DNA of 64,000 bases, from assembly GCA_963815775.1 (NCBI GenBank), contig CAWFIB010000027.1, positions 86,228-150,227 of the forward strand, in the 5' to 3' direction. Source of the stretch: CAVVDY01 sp963815775. GTDB lineage: Bacteria > Acidobacteriota > Terriglobia > Terriglobales > Acidobacteriaceae. Made by a program: the position numbers and the translations under genes. The notes beneath the pieces were generated by a model. The model searched no databases and was not told the origin of the DNA. It worked only from the letters and a program-made list of their open reading frames with translations. This document shows, in pieces, positions 24,740 through 33,898 of the stretch (its first letter is position 1; every line of letters starts with the position of its first letter).

Positions 24740-26608
24740 CTAGTGGCCGTGGCCGTGGCCGCCCCGGTTCGAGATCACGGCCTTGCTGCCGTCAAACTTC
24801 GTGATCTCGATCCGGAACGACTCCGTATATCCATTGGCCCGGTCCTGCAGAATGCCCAGTCCTATCTGCTCGCCGAGCAGCAGGGAATACAGGCTTGAGC
24901 TGCGGAAGTGGATGCCCGCATGGATGCCGTGCCCCATCGTGATGTTCCAACCCAGCTTACTCAGCTCTCCGTTGACGGTCAGCTCGTCCCGGTCCGCGCC
25001 GGTGTACGGGACCAGGGAAAGGCCATCGGTGCTTGGCACCACCACATCGGAGCCGGCGGCCTGCAGCAGCGGCCGGATCTTTTGGTTGCCGTCGTAGAAG
25101 AACTTCAGCGCGGTGATGCACGCTCCCCCGGCTGTCCCGTGGCCGGTGGGATAGCAGGGGTGCGTCGGCGAGCCCTCCGGGAAGGCCTGCGGTAACAGGT
25201 AGCTGCCGTACTTGGAATAAATGATAGGCAGCGCCGCGGAATTCAGCACGTCGGCGTGGATCGCCCCGGCTGCCTGCGGAAAGGGATGGGCGCGAGTAAT
25301 GTTGGCGTGCACCAGTGCACCGTATTCCTCCGGACGCATGCGCAGGTTCACGATCCACTTATGGAACCACGCGGCCTTCAGCGCTCGCGTTGTCATCTCC
25401 GCCATCGTGGTTGCCGCATCCAGGTTGCAGAATTCGCTTCCGAAGGTGACAAACCCGTGTTGCGTGCGCGAACGGCCATTGGGATACCCGTAGGGATTTC
25501 CCGGATTCACCGCCGACTTGATTCCCACCAGCACCAGAAGCGCCATGAGGTGTTCCTGGAAGGGAAGGTCGACATGCGTGGCGGCGGCGAGGTCTCGGCC
25601 TTGTTTCATGAAGCACAATTGCGAGTCAAATGCCACTTGGCGGGCGGGAACCTGGCCGTTCTGCACGGCCTGGTACTCCTCGACCGTCGTCATGTAGTCC
25701 GCTCCGCCTTCGCTCACCGACAAGAAGCGTCGCACTTGCTGGGACATGGGCTGCACGCCGAAGTATGTCGGCTGGAGAATGAATTGCGACAGATACGGGC
25801 CCTGCACATTGCCGTCGCCCCGATAGAACTGTCCGCGAAACAGGGTCTGCGGCGTCACCGGATACGGAAAGATGCTGTTGTGGCTCCGCACATAGGACAT
25901 ACGGTTCAGGTCCGCCGCCGCCTGATCTGCCACAGAGCTGTTGCTGTATTCGGTAAACTGCACGTCGCGCATGAGCGCGCCCCAATAGTGCTCGACCGCT
26001 TCGGCCGCAGTCTGCGCGCTGGCGACGCTGGGTGCGGGCGGGATGTTGGAGGCATGAGAGTCGGGTCCTTCCAGGTCAAAAGAGAACGCCCCCATAGGCC
26101 CGTTCATGGTCGAGGTAAACCCGTCTCCGCCCGGATTGCCCACAATGATGTTCTCGAAGTCGTCGAAGTCGCCCGTTTCCAGCGCATGAAGCAGGCTGCG
26201 GTAGGCGGCATGATTCGGAATGCCGAGTGCATCGTGCTTCAGGCACTTGCTCCAGTTGCCGCTGTAATCGGTAAAACGGTGCGAATCCCCGTTGTCAGGC
26301 AGTTTGCCGATGTCGACGTTGTTGTCCTGCGCCGTGTCCTTCCTATAGTCGTAGCTGGCGTAGGCGCGGGAACCGGAGCCGTAATTCGCCACCGATGCCT
26401 CGGCCTGTCCGCGCTTGCCTTCAAAAAAAGGTTCCAATGGAATGCCTACGGTCAAGGCCACGGCGGTTGCTCCACCTACTTTGCCCAGAAAAGAACGGCG
26501 GCTCGCATCCTTCGATGTGTTGGGCCGCGTTTCTCCCTCTTGCTTGTCACTGGTACTGCCATCATGATCAGCGAATGTAATAGCTTGGTCTTGCTGCTGG
26601 TCTTTCAT
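24740..26608 (-). CDS. Tat-exported vanadium haloperoxidase-like protein
   Basis: Protein of 622 residues related to vanadium-dependent haloperoxidases and PAP2 phosphatases. The start at 26608 (MKDQQQDQ) has GGGAG six bases upstream; in-frame ATGs farther out have no SD. A twin-arginine signal (SRRSFLGKVGG) implies export folded, with cofactor bound. The active-site core is visible: CYPTGHGTAGG (motif 2) and HGIHAGIHFRSSS (motif 3, with the His expected to bind vanadate). Upstream, FRGQFYRGDGNVQGPYLSQF is typical of the bacterial family. The C-terminus is the short His-rich tail GGHGHGH. Whether it oxidises halides or acts as a phosphatase cannot be told. Confidence 0.85.
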   Translation of the reverse strand: MKDQQQDQAITFADHDGSTSDKQEGETRPNTSKDASRRSFLGKVGGATAVALTVGIPLEPFFEGKRGQAEASVANYGSGSRAYASYDYRKDTAQDNNVDIGKLPDNGDSHRFTDYSGNWSKCLKHDALGIPNHAAYRSLLHALETGDFDDFENIIVGNPGGDGFTSTMNGPMGAFSFDLEGPDSHASNIPPAPSVASAQTAAEAVEHYWGALMRDVQFTEYSNSSVADQAAADLNRMSYVRSHNSIFPYPVTPQTLFRGQFYRGDGNVQGPYLSQFILQPTYFGVQPMSQQVRRFLSVSEGGADYMTTVEEYQAVQNGQVPARQVAFDSQLCFMKQGRDLAAATHVDLPFQEHLMALLVLVGIKSAVNPGNPYGYPNGRSRTQHGFVTFGSEFCNLDAATTMAEMTTRALKAAWFHKWIVNLRMRPEEYGALVHANITRAHPFPQAAGAIHADVLNSAALPIIYSKYGSYLLPQAFPEGSPTHPCYPTGHGTAGGACITALKFFYDGNQKIRPLLQAAGSDVVVPSTDGLSLVPYTGADRDELTVNGELSKLGWNITMGHGIHAGIHFRSSSLYSLLLGEQIGLGILQDRANGYTESFRIEITKFDGSKAVISNRGGHGHGH

Positions 26609-26955
26609 AATTGCTCCCTTCATCGGTTTATCAAGTGAGGGTCGTTGGATTATTCGGTGCAATGGTTCCCTGGGGGAGGATTGGAAGAGCGGCTTACGGC
26701 CACTTCGAGCAACACTCAAAAGCTTTCGGCAGTCGAGAACTTCTCACCCAATCCATTGGGTGAACCGAGCGTTGACCACGGAAGCCTGCCGGCGCAGGCG
26801 GAAAAAAATCAACCGGTCGCTGCCGGCAGCCTTATCTGTTTGCTCCCATTTTCGATTCGAATACTGGAATCAAACTTTGGTGATGTCAAGCAGAATTTCC
26901 GCGGCACGGTGGCCAGGACCGCGTCGGACTCGCTAAACTCACCACAGGAGAAGGA
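26609..26955. promoter_or_regulatory. divergent intergenic region with palindrome
   Basis: No gene between the divergent haloperoxidase and Fe-S genes. A perfect 8-bp inverted repeat CACCCAAT-CC-ATTGGGTG lies at 26745-26762, and a weaker GATTC/GAATC repeat near 26853-26870. No clear consensus promoter was found. Confidence 0.35.
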
Positions 26956-27282
26956 ATGGCGATCACCCAGGAAGAAGTATTGAGTGCGTTGAAGGAATGC
27001 TATGACCCGGAAATTCCGGTAAACATCGTGGATATGGGCTTGATCTACGAGATCAAGATCAAGCCGGTCGAGCCCCCGGCCGCGGAAGGCGAAGACATCG
27101 AGGTGGAGATGACCTTGACTGCCCCGGGTTGCCCTTCCAGCGGATACATCAGCGATCAGGTGAAGCAACGCCTGCTGCGCATGCCCGGCGTAAACAGCGC
27201 TGCGGTCAACATCGTGTGGTATCCCCAGTGGACACCGGAACGGCTGAGCGCCGACGCGCGTAAACAGTTAGGTATCGACTGA
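26956..27282 (+). CDS. SufT/MIP18-like Fe-S assembly factor (DUF59)
   Basis: 108-residue protein of the DUF59/MIP18 family, which helps mature Fe-S proteins. The domain starts at once (VLSALKECYDPEIPVNIVDM) and contains the reactive-cysteine motif TAPGCPSSGY. The C-terminal VNIVWYPQWTPERLS is the usual end of the SufT-like group. AGGAGAAGG precedes the ATG. No suf operon adjoins it. Confidence 0.9.
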   Translation: MAITQEEVLSALKECYDPEIPVNIVDMGLIYEIKIKPVEPPAAEGEDIEVEMTLTAPGCPSSGYISDQVKQRLLRMPGVNSAAVNIVWYPQWTPERLSADARKQLGID

Positions 27283-27327
27283 CACCGGTGGAATGAGCTG
27301 CATCCAACCTGTTCGTCGGGAAATGCC

Positions 27328-28026
27328 ATGTCGAAAACCAGCAAGATCGTTCAGGCTGTCCTTCTGGTTGCCATCGTGGCGGCCGGCGTTCGCCTCTTTT
27401 TCTATTTCCGCGACCGGCGAGCCAAGCTCGTTGAGCCGGTACAGAAGCAGGTTGCGCTCGATGCCGATGCCTATGTCTACCCGAGGAAGCTGCATCCCCA
27501 GGTCCTGAAAGACGCCCAGGAGTTGACGCGGCAGCCAGCGTGGGTCCGCGCGGGAAATGAGATCGCTTACTACCCCTACAACGGCTACACCAACTTTATG
27601 CACTTGGCCGGTCATTTAGGCCCCATCGAAAAGCTCGACATCAAGGAGGTTGTCGTCAATCGGCCGCCCGAAGGTGATAAGCAGGTTATGGCAGTGTTCG
27701 AGAAGGACAACAAACTTTACGCTTTCTCGATCGGTTACGTCGAGGGCGAGAACTATCACTTCGACTCCGACGACATACTCTACGTGCAGGACCCGCACGA
27801 GCTCTACAAACATTGGGCGCCTGACGTTTGGCAGGCAATCGGCGATCACCAGGTCAAGCTGGGAATGAACGAGTTGCAGGCTTCATTTGCTGTAGGGGTA
27901 GGTGTTCCGGAAGGAAGCGGGATGAGCAATCCCCGGGTGGTGAACTATTTCAACAACGGTCATCCGTTGCGCGTCACCTTCGACAACGGCAAGGCAACCG
28001 AGATCGAGCCTGGCGGGGCGTCGTAA
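27328..28026 (+). CDS. membrane-anchored hypothetical protein
   Basis: 232 residues, family not recognised. One N-terminal transmembrane helix (about 7-25, IVQAVLLVAIVAAGVRLFFYF) and a soluble domain outside the cytoplasm with many aromatic residues (YYPYNGYTNFMH) and an acidic middle (FDSDDILYVQDPHELY). It follows the Fe-S factor after 45 bases. It has no cysteines to suggest a metal or haem site. Confidence 0.7.
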   Translation: MSKTSKIVQAVLLVAIVAAGVRLFFYFRDRRAKLVEPVQKQVALDADAYVYPRKLHPQVLKDAQELTRQPAWVRAGNEIAYYPYNGYTNFMHLAGHLGPIEKLDIKEVVVNRPPEGDKQVMAVFEKDNKLYAFSIGYVEGENYHFDSDDILYVQDPHELYKHWAPDVWQAIGDHQVKLGMNELQASFAVGVGVPEGSGMSNPRVVNYFNNGHPLRVTFDNGKATEIEPGGAS

Positions 28027-28162
28027 CCACCACGTGGCTTGACTGCGTGAACTGGCGAGGCTCTGCACCGTCTCTTAGCCCAAAAGCCTTCTCCGATCCG
28101 TAAGATCCGTGCAAATCCGCGGCTCGTTTTTTTCTTCTCTGCCGCGTTTAGAATGGCGCTTC

Positions 28163-29446
28163 ATGCAATTCGAACTCTTTGTAGCCGCGCGGTACCTGCG
28201 GGCCAAGCGGCGGCAAGCCGTCATCGGGATCATCACTCTCATCTCCATCATTGGAGTCGCCGCTGGAGTGGCCTCGCTCATCATCGCCCTGGCCATCAAC
28301 AACGGCTTCCGCCAGGACCTGCAGGACCGGTTGCTGGGCGCGATGTCGCACGTCAACCTGCTGCGCGTGGAGAGCGACGGCATTCGCCACTGGGAACAGC
28401 TACTGAACCGGCTGGACAAACAGCCGCACGTGGTTGCCGGTGCTCCCGCCATGTACGAGCAGGTGCTGATTTCGCGTGGCGCGCACGCTCAGGGTGCTGT
28501 GCTGAAAGGCATCATTCCCAGCTACGAGCGCAGGGTCAGCGACATTCTGGAATACGTGACGTCCGGCTCAGCTGCGCCGCTGGAAGCCTCGGGAGCGAAC
28601 ACTTCCGCACCGGCCGACGAAAGCAATCCGCTTTCGGCACAAGTGACCGCTTCGTTGCCGCCCATACTTCTCGGACAAGACATGGCCAATTCGCTGGGAG
28701 CGCAAGTTGGCTCGCTGGTGACGGTCACCAGTCCGCAAGGCGAACTGACCCCTTTTGGCATTGTGCCCAAGTATGCGCGCTTCAAAGTTGTGGGAATCTT
28801 TAACTCAGGCTTCTATGACTCCGACAACACCTGGGGATTCATTCGCCTCTCCGATGCGCAGAAGCTCTTCGATCTGGGCGACGTGGTCTCGGTGCTGGAA
28901 TTCAAGGTCGACGACATCTATAACGCCGACAAGATCGGTCTTGAGCTGGAGCACGCGGCAGGGAAGGGCTTCATGGCGACCAACTGGATGGAGCAGAACC
29001 GCGCCCTCTTCCGTGCCCTGCGCCTGGAGCGGTTGGTCACCTTCATCACCATCGGCCTGATTGTCTTTGTGGCTGCCCTGAACATTCTCATTTCGCTCAT
29101 CATGATGGTGATGGAGAAGACCCGCGACATTGCGGTGCTGGTCTCGATGGGCGCCAAGAAGCGGCAGGTGCGCCGCATCTTCATGTACCAGGGTGTGCTG
29201 ATTGGGGTGATCGGCACCATGATCGGCCTGGTGCTGGGCTACGGGATCTCGATGGTTGCCGGCCACTACCACCTGTTCTCGCTGTCAGCCGAGGTCTACT
29301 CCATCGACTACGTGCCCTTCGCGCCTCGTGTCCTCGACGGTTTCCTGGTGGCATTCCTGGCCATCGGCATTTCCTTCATCGCGACGCTGTATCCTTCGTG
29401 GTCGGCGGCCAGTGTGCTGCCGGCGGAGGCGCTACGCTATGAGTAG
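28163..29446 (+). CDS. LolC/LolE-type ABC permease
   Basis: 427-residue inner-membrane permease resembling LolC/LolE, which lift lipoproteins out of the inner membrane for transfer to LolA. Start at 28163 (MQFELFVAARYLRAKRRQ, the standard LolC/E opening); a GTG at 28109 would add an unlikely extension. First helix about 22-45, large periplasmic domain to about 290, then three C-terminal FtsX helices with the MVMEKTRDIAVLVSMGAKKRQ coupling segment. No LolD ATPase lies beside it. It overlaps hutI by 8 bases. Confidence 0.88.
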   Translation: MQFELFVAARYLRAKRRQAVIGIITLISIIGVAAGVASLIIALAINNGFRQDLQDRLLGAMSHVNLLRVESDGIRHWEQLLNRLDKQPHVVAGAPAMYEQVLISRGAHAQGAVLKGIIPSYERRVSDILEYVTSGSAAPLEASGANTSAPADESNPLSAQVTASLPPILLGQDMANSLGAQVGSLVTVTSPQGELTPFGIVPKYARFKVVGIFNSGFYDSDNTWGFIRLSDAQKLFDLGDVVSVLEFKVDDIYNADKIGLELEHAAGKGFMATNWMEQNRALFRALRLERLVTFITIGLIVFVAALNILISLIMMVMEKTRDIAVLVSMGAKKRQVRRIFMYQGVLIGVIGTMIGLVLGYGISMVAGHYHLFSLSAEVYSIDYVPFAPRVLDGFLVAFLAIGISFIATLYPSWSAASVLPAEALRYE

Positions 29447-30686
29447 CCGTTCGGTCCTTCTGACCCACGCTTCGCAACTGCTTACCTTGCGTGGAGAAAA
29501 TGCTCCTCGCCGTGGCGCGCAGATGCGCGATCTGGGAATCGTCAACGACGGCGCGCTACTGATGAGCGATGGCAGGATCGTTGCCGTTGGCACAACGGAC
29601 GAAGTCGGCCGGCATGAACTGTCTGGAAGCGCAGAGGAGATCGAATGTCGCGGCAAGGTTGTGCTCCCCGGATTTGTCGACTCGCACACCCATCCGGCGT
29701 TCACCAATCCCCGCCTCATCGATTTTGAAAAGCGTATTGCCGGTGCAAGCTACGAAGAAATCGCCGAAGCCGGAGGAGGCATTCGCTCCAGCCTGCGCGG
29801 TGTGCGCGAGGCCTCAACCGAACAGCTCGCCGAGCATGTCCTTCGCGCGTTGAAAGAAATGGCCGCCTGCGGGACCACGACCGTCGAAGCCAAATCGGGC
29901 TATGGACTCAGCTTCGACAGCGAGATCAAATCGTTACAGGCAATCCGTCTTGCTGCAGTTCAATGGCCCGGCACCGTAGTCCCCACACTGCTCGGGGCGC
30001 ATGTTGTCCCGCCCGAATATAGCAATGATCCCGAGGCCTATGTCGCCATCATCTGCGAGCAGATGGTTCCCGCTGTTGCCGAGCAAAAGCTGGCGAGTTA
30101 TGTCGACGTCTTCTGCGAAAGCGGAGCTTTTACGGCTGAGCGGTCGGTGCGCATCCTGCGCGCTGCGGTCGACCATGGTCTGAAGACTCGCGTACACGTT
30201 TGCCAGCTAACCGCAGCCGAACTGGCCCCGCTGCTGGAGTTTCGTCCTGCCAGCCTCGACCACATGGACTTTGTCAGCGATGCCGACATCACGCTCCTGG
30301 CAAGATCCGAAACCGTTGCGACCTTGCTGCCCGCCGCAAATTACTTCCTCGGTCTTGACCGCTTTCCCCCTGCCCGCAAGCTGATCAAGGGCGGCGCGGC
30401 CGTGGCGCTTGCCACGGACTACAATCCCGGCACCTCGCCAACCCCTGCGATGCCGTTCGTACTATCGGCTGCATGCACCCACATGAAAATGTCGCCCGCC
30501 GAAGCCATTACCGCCGCCACCATCAACGGAGCCTGCGCCCTCGAACTGCAGCAGCGCAAAGGCTCGCTCGAGCCCGGCAAAGACGCCGATGTCGCAGCCT
30601 TCGACGCAGACGATTATCGCGAACTGGCCTACTGGTTTGGAGTAAATCACTGCAAGAGGGTGTTCCTGGGCGGGCGTGAAATCTAG
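29439..30686 (+). CDS. hutI: imidazolonepropionase
   Basis: 415-residue amidohydrolase of histidine degradation, converting imidazolone-5-propanoate to N-formimino-L-glutamate. The metal motif SHTHPAF, the HutI-specific KSGYGL, the later HVCQLT histidine and TDYNPGTSPTPAMPF are all present. The start at 29439 lies within the end of the Lol permease gene, an 8-base overlap; upstream in-frame codons are inside that gene. Other hut genes are not in the window. The pairing with a lipoprotein permease looks coincidental. Confidence 0.93.
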   Translation: MSSRSVLLTHASQLLTLRGENAPRRGAQMRDLGIVNDGALLMSDGRIVAVGTTDEVGRHELSGSAEEIECRGKVVLPGFVDSHTHPAFTNPRLIDFEKRIAGASYEEIAEAGGGIRSSLRGVREASTEQLAEHVLRALKEMAACGTTTVEAKSGYGLSFDSEIKSLQAIRLAAVQWPGTVVPTLLGAHVVPPEYSNDPEAYVAIICEQMVPAVAEQKLASYVDVFCESGAFTAERSVRILRAAVDHGLKTRVHVCQLTAAELAPLLEFRPASLDHMDFVSDADITLLARSETVATLLPAANYFLGLDRFPPARKLIKGGAAVALATDYNPGTSPTPAMPFVLSAACTHMKMSPAEAITAATINGACALELQQRKGSLEPGKDADVAAFDADDYRELAYWFGVNHCKRVFLGGREI

Positions 30687-31048
30687 GCAAGCACTGGCTA
30701 AATCACGGCCTCGAAGCGGGCTAAATCACAGCCTCGAAGCGGGCTAAATCATGGCCTTGAAGGGGACCGCCTTCAGGCCGTCCGTAAGTGCCTGGAAACC
30801 AAGCTCGGCTTTAGCCACTGAGGGATTTCGCCATTACGATCCACTTGCGAATTACCTCAGGGCTAAAGCCCCGCTTCTTCAAAAACCATGACCTTCATGA
30901 ATAATCCAGCCCTGGCTCACCCCTTCTTCGCGAAACCGTCTATGATCATTAACATTTCACGGAACCTGGGGGCGGTTCTGCGCGTACTTCTTGAGCATAA
31001 GAACAGCAGTCATCACAACTGAAACTTCCCAGCGCAAGGATGTTTAAC
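30687..31048 (+). other. intergenic region with tandem repeats
   Basis: No gene. Three 23-base direct repeats are listed separately. After them are short palindromic pieces such as GGGCTAAAGCCCC (30861-30873) of a type also seen near 38.9 and 60.8 kb. The SD (AAGGA, 31036-31040) of the aminopeptidase closes the region. Confidence 0.6.
30696..30764 (+). repeat. three 23-base tandem repeats
   Basis: Three head-to-tail copies starting GGCTAAATCA and ending GAAGCG or GAAGGG (30696-30718, 30719-30741, 30742-30764). The first two differ at one base; the third differs at several. They lie 9 bases after the hutI stop. Confidence 0.9.
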
Positions 31049-33703
31049 ATGAAACGAGTTCTGCTCCTTTGCGGCGTGGCCCTGCTCGCCTGCTGCAGCG
31101 CCTTCGCGCAACGCCTGCCCGGCGGCGCCACGCCCAGCCACTACAGTCTGACCTTCAACATCGAATTTCCAACCAACAGCTTTGAGGGCGACGAGGCCAT
31201 TGACCTGACGCTGGCCAAGCCTAGCACCACGATCACGCTGAATGCGGTGGAAATCGACTTCCACGATGTGACCGTCACGGCGGGTGGGCAGACGCAAACC
31301 GCGAAAGTCTCGACCGATGAACAGAACGAGATGGCCACGTTTACCGTCGACAAGGAACTTCCGGCAGGCCCGGTCACGCTGCACATCAAGTACACCGGCA
31401 AGCTCAACGACAAGCTGCGCGGGCTCTACCTGAGCACGTATAAGGGCCGCAAGTACGCGGTCACCCAGATGGAAGCCACCGACGCCCGCGTCGCCTTCCC
31501 CAGCTTTGACCAGCCGGCCTACAAGGCGACCTTCGACATCTCGGCCATCGTCGACAAGGGCGACACTGCCATCTCCAACAACTACGTTGTGTCCGACAAG
31601 CCCGGCCCCGGCGACAAGCACACCATCAAGTTTGCCACCACGCCCAAGATGTCGACCTATCTGGTTGCGCTGACTGTGGGCGACTGGAAGTGCGAGCACG
31701 ACGAAGTGGACGGCATCAAGATCGGCGTCTGCACCGTACCTGGCCAGGAGAAGCTCACCCGCTTTCCGCTCGATGCCACCAAAGCCATCCTGCACTATTA
31801 CAACAACTACTACAGCATCAAGTATCCGCTGAAGAAGCTGGATGAAATCGCAGTGCCCGACTTCCAGGCGGGCGCGATGGAGAACTGGGGCGCCATCATT
31901 TATCGCGAGACCGCTCTTCTGGCCGACGAGAAGACTTCTTCCTTCGCCCACAAGCGCGGCGTTGCCGACACCATTGCCCACGAAGTTGCCCACCAGTGGT
32001 TTGGCGATCTCGTCACCATGGAGTGGTGGGATGACATCTGGCTCAACGAAGGCTTCGCCACCTGGATGACGCCGCATCCCGTCAGCGCCTGGAAGCCGGA
32101 TTGGCTGGTGAACCAGAACGTGGTGGATAACACCATGCAAGCGCTCGCCGAGGACGGAATTGAGAACACGCGGCCGATCCATCAGGAAGCCACCACCCGC
32201 GGCGAAATCGAAACCCTGTTTGACGGCATCGCCTACGGCAAGACCGCAGCCGTGCTGCGCATGCTGGAGTCGTACGTCGGACACGATGCCTTCCGCGCCG
32301 GTGTGAACCTTTACTTAAAGGAGCACGCCTACGGCAACGCCACGGCTTCGGATTTCTGGAACGCGATGGCGCGCTCTTCCAAGAAGCCGATCGACCAGAT
32401 TATGCCGACCTTCGTGATGCAGGCCGGCGAGCCCTTCGTGCAAGTCGATGCCAAGTGTGACGGCGGCAACACCAAGCTGAATCTTTCGCAGAAGCGCTAC
32501 TTCAATACTCCAGAATTGTTCAACGCTGCCAACGACCAGCTCTGGCAGATTCCGATCTGCATGAAGGGCGTGGGCGGAGCGGCGTCATCCGAGTGCTTCC
32601 TGATGACCAAGCGCGAGCAGCAATTCAGCATGAAAGGCTGTTCGAAGTTTGTATTCCCCAACGCCACCGGTCTCGGCTACTACCGCTTCAGCTACGACGC
32701 GGGAGCACTGCGCCAATTAGGCGAAGCGGCCGAGCAGGGTCTTACCCCCGACGAGCGCATTGCCCTGATTGGCAACGATTGGGCCTTGATGCGCGCCGGC
32801 AGAACCAATGCCGGCGATTACCTCGCCTCGGGAGCGCAGTTGAAGAACACGCCCGGCTACGTACTGTTGCATAACTTCGGCGATCACCTGGAGGTGATCG
32901 TCAATGATCTGGTGAATGATCCCGAGCGGCCCCAGCTCCAGGCCTGGGTGCGTCAGACCTTCTCGCCGCTGCTCCAGCAACTGGGATACTCAGCTCGACC
33001 CAACGAGTCCCCCATCGAGCGCCAACGGCGCGCTGTGCTGTTTGGCATTCTCGGCACCTCCGGAAACGATCCGCAGGTGATTCAGCAAGCCCGCACCATG
33101 GTGCAGCAGTACATGAAGGATCCCGACTCGATTGACCCCACGCTGGCGGCCCCCGTCATGCTGGTGGCAGCGCGCCACGGCGACGCCGACCTCTACAAGC
33201 AGTTTCAGGAAAAACTGAAGTCGGCCAACTCGCCCGAAATGTACTATCGCTATTTTTACGCGCTGGGCGAATTTCCCGAGTCGAACCTGATGCATGAGAC
33301 CCTGGCATCCACCCTGACGCCGCAAGTGCGCAGCCAGGACCTGGGCATACTGGTCAACATGATCCAGAATCCCGCCTCGCGCAATACCGCATGGGACTTC
33401 ATGCGCAAGAACTACGACGCCATCAGTACCAAAACCGGTGGCGGGCTGGGAGGTTTCGGACTCTTCCTCTACTCCGCCCAGAGCTTCTGCAGCCAGGAGA
33501 AGGCGCAGGAAGTCGCGCAGTTCTTCCAGGAGCACCCCATTCAGGGAACCGAGCGCGGCCAGAAGGCGGCACTGGAGTCGATCCGCGGCTGTGCTGATCT
33601 GCGACAGCAGCAGCAAGGCACGCTCGCCACCTGGCTGAAGCAGAACGCTTCCGCCGGATCATCCGCGGTCGGCAATGGCGCAGGGCAAGGAACAGTGAAA
33701 TAG
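31049..33703 (+). CDS. exported M1 family aminopeptidase
   Basis: Zinc aminopeptidase of 884 residues. The start at 31049 (MKRVLLLCGVALLACCSAFAQ) has AAGGA eight bases upstream; an ATG at 31040 is less well placed. Signal peptide, with a possible lipobox around LLAC. N-terminal beta domain, then the catalytic domain with the substrate-recognition motif GAMEN and zinc motif HEVAHQW plus the third ligand in WLNEGFATW. The helical C-terminal domain (ERAP1-like) is complete, ending in a low-complexity Gly/Ser tail. It probably trims peptides in the periplasm. Confidence 0.93.
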   Translation: MKRVLLLCGVALLACCSAFAQRLPGGATPSHYSLTFNIEFPTNSFEGDEAIDLTLAKPSTTITLNAVEIDFHDVTVTAGGQTQTAKVSTDEQNEMATFTVDKELPAGPVTLHIKYTGKLNDKLRGLYLSTYKGRKYAVTQMEATDARVAFPSFDQPAYKATFDISAIVDKGDTAISNNYVVSDKPGPGDKHTIKFATTPKMSTYLVALTVGDWKCEHDEVDGIKIGVCTVPGQEKLTRFPLDATKAILHYYNNYYSIKYPLKKLDEIAVPDFQAGAMENWGAIIYRETALLADEKTSSFAHKRGVADTIAHEVAHQWFGDLVTMEWWDDIWLNEGFATWMTPHPVSAWKPDWLVNQNVVDNTMQALAEDGIENTRPIHQEATTRGEIETLFDGIAYGKTAAVLRMLESYVGHDAFRAGVNLYLKEHAYGNATASDFWNAMARSSKKPIDQIMPTFVMQAGEPFVQVDAKCDGGNTKLNLSQKRYFNTPELFNAANDQLWQIPICMKGVGGAASSECFLMTKREQQFSMKGCSKFVFPNATGLGYYRFSYDAGALRQLGEAAEQGLTPDERIALIGNDWALMRAGRTNAGDYLASGAQLKNTPGYVLLHNFGDHLEVIVNDLVNDPERPQLQAWVRQTFSPLLQQLGYSARPNESPIERQRRAVLFGILGTSGNDPQVIQQARTMVQQYMKDPDSIDPTLAAPVMLVAARHGDADLYKQFQEKLKSANSPEMYYRYFYALGEFPESNLMHETLASTLTPQVRSQDLGILVNMIQNPASRNTAWDFMRKNYDAISTKTGGGLGGFGLFLYSAQSFCSQEKAQEVAQFFQEHPIQGTERGQKAALESIRGCADLRQQQQGTLATWLKQNASAGSSAVGNGAGQGTVK

Positions 33704-33898
33704 GGCGGCTTATCAATTCGAAGCGCGCAATCCACTTCTTGTCATCACGATCGTAGGGAGGGACCTGTTCCATTTTGGTCTGGAATGGGTTTCTCCCACG
33801 GGCGCCAGTCGCTAAGTCCTGCGGCTGTTACTAGCTAACGGCTCACATCGCCCCGGCCACTTCGTTGCTCTCCGCCCGCCTGCACTAGAATCGAACTC

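Noticed and set aside
25256..26638. 460-codon plus-strand ORF opposite the haloperoxidase gene
   Set aside because: Antisense shadow; the minus strand has the Tat signal and active-site motifs.
26840..26880. tRNA-like TTCGATTCGAA
   Set aside because: No acceptor or anticodon stems around it.
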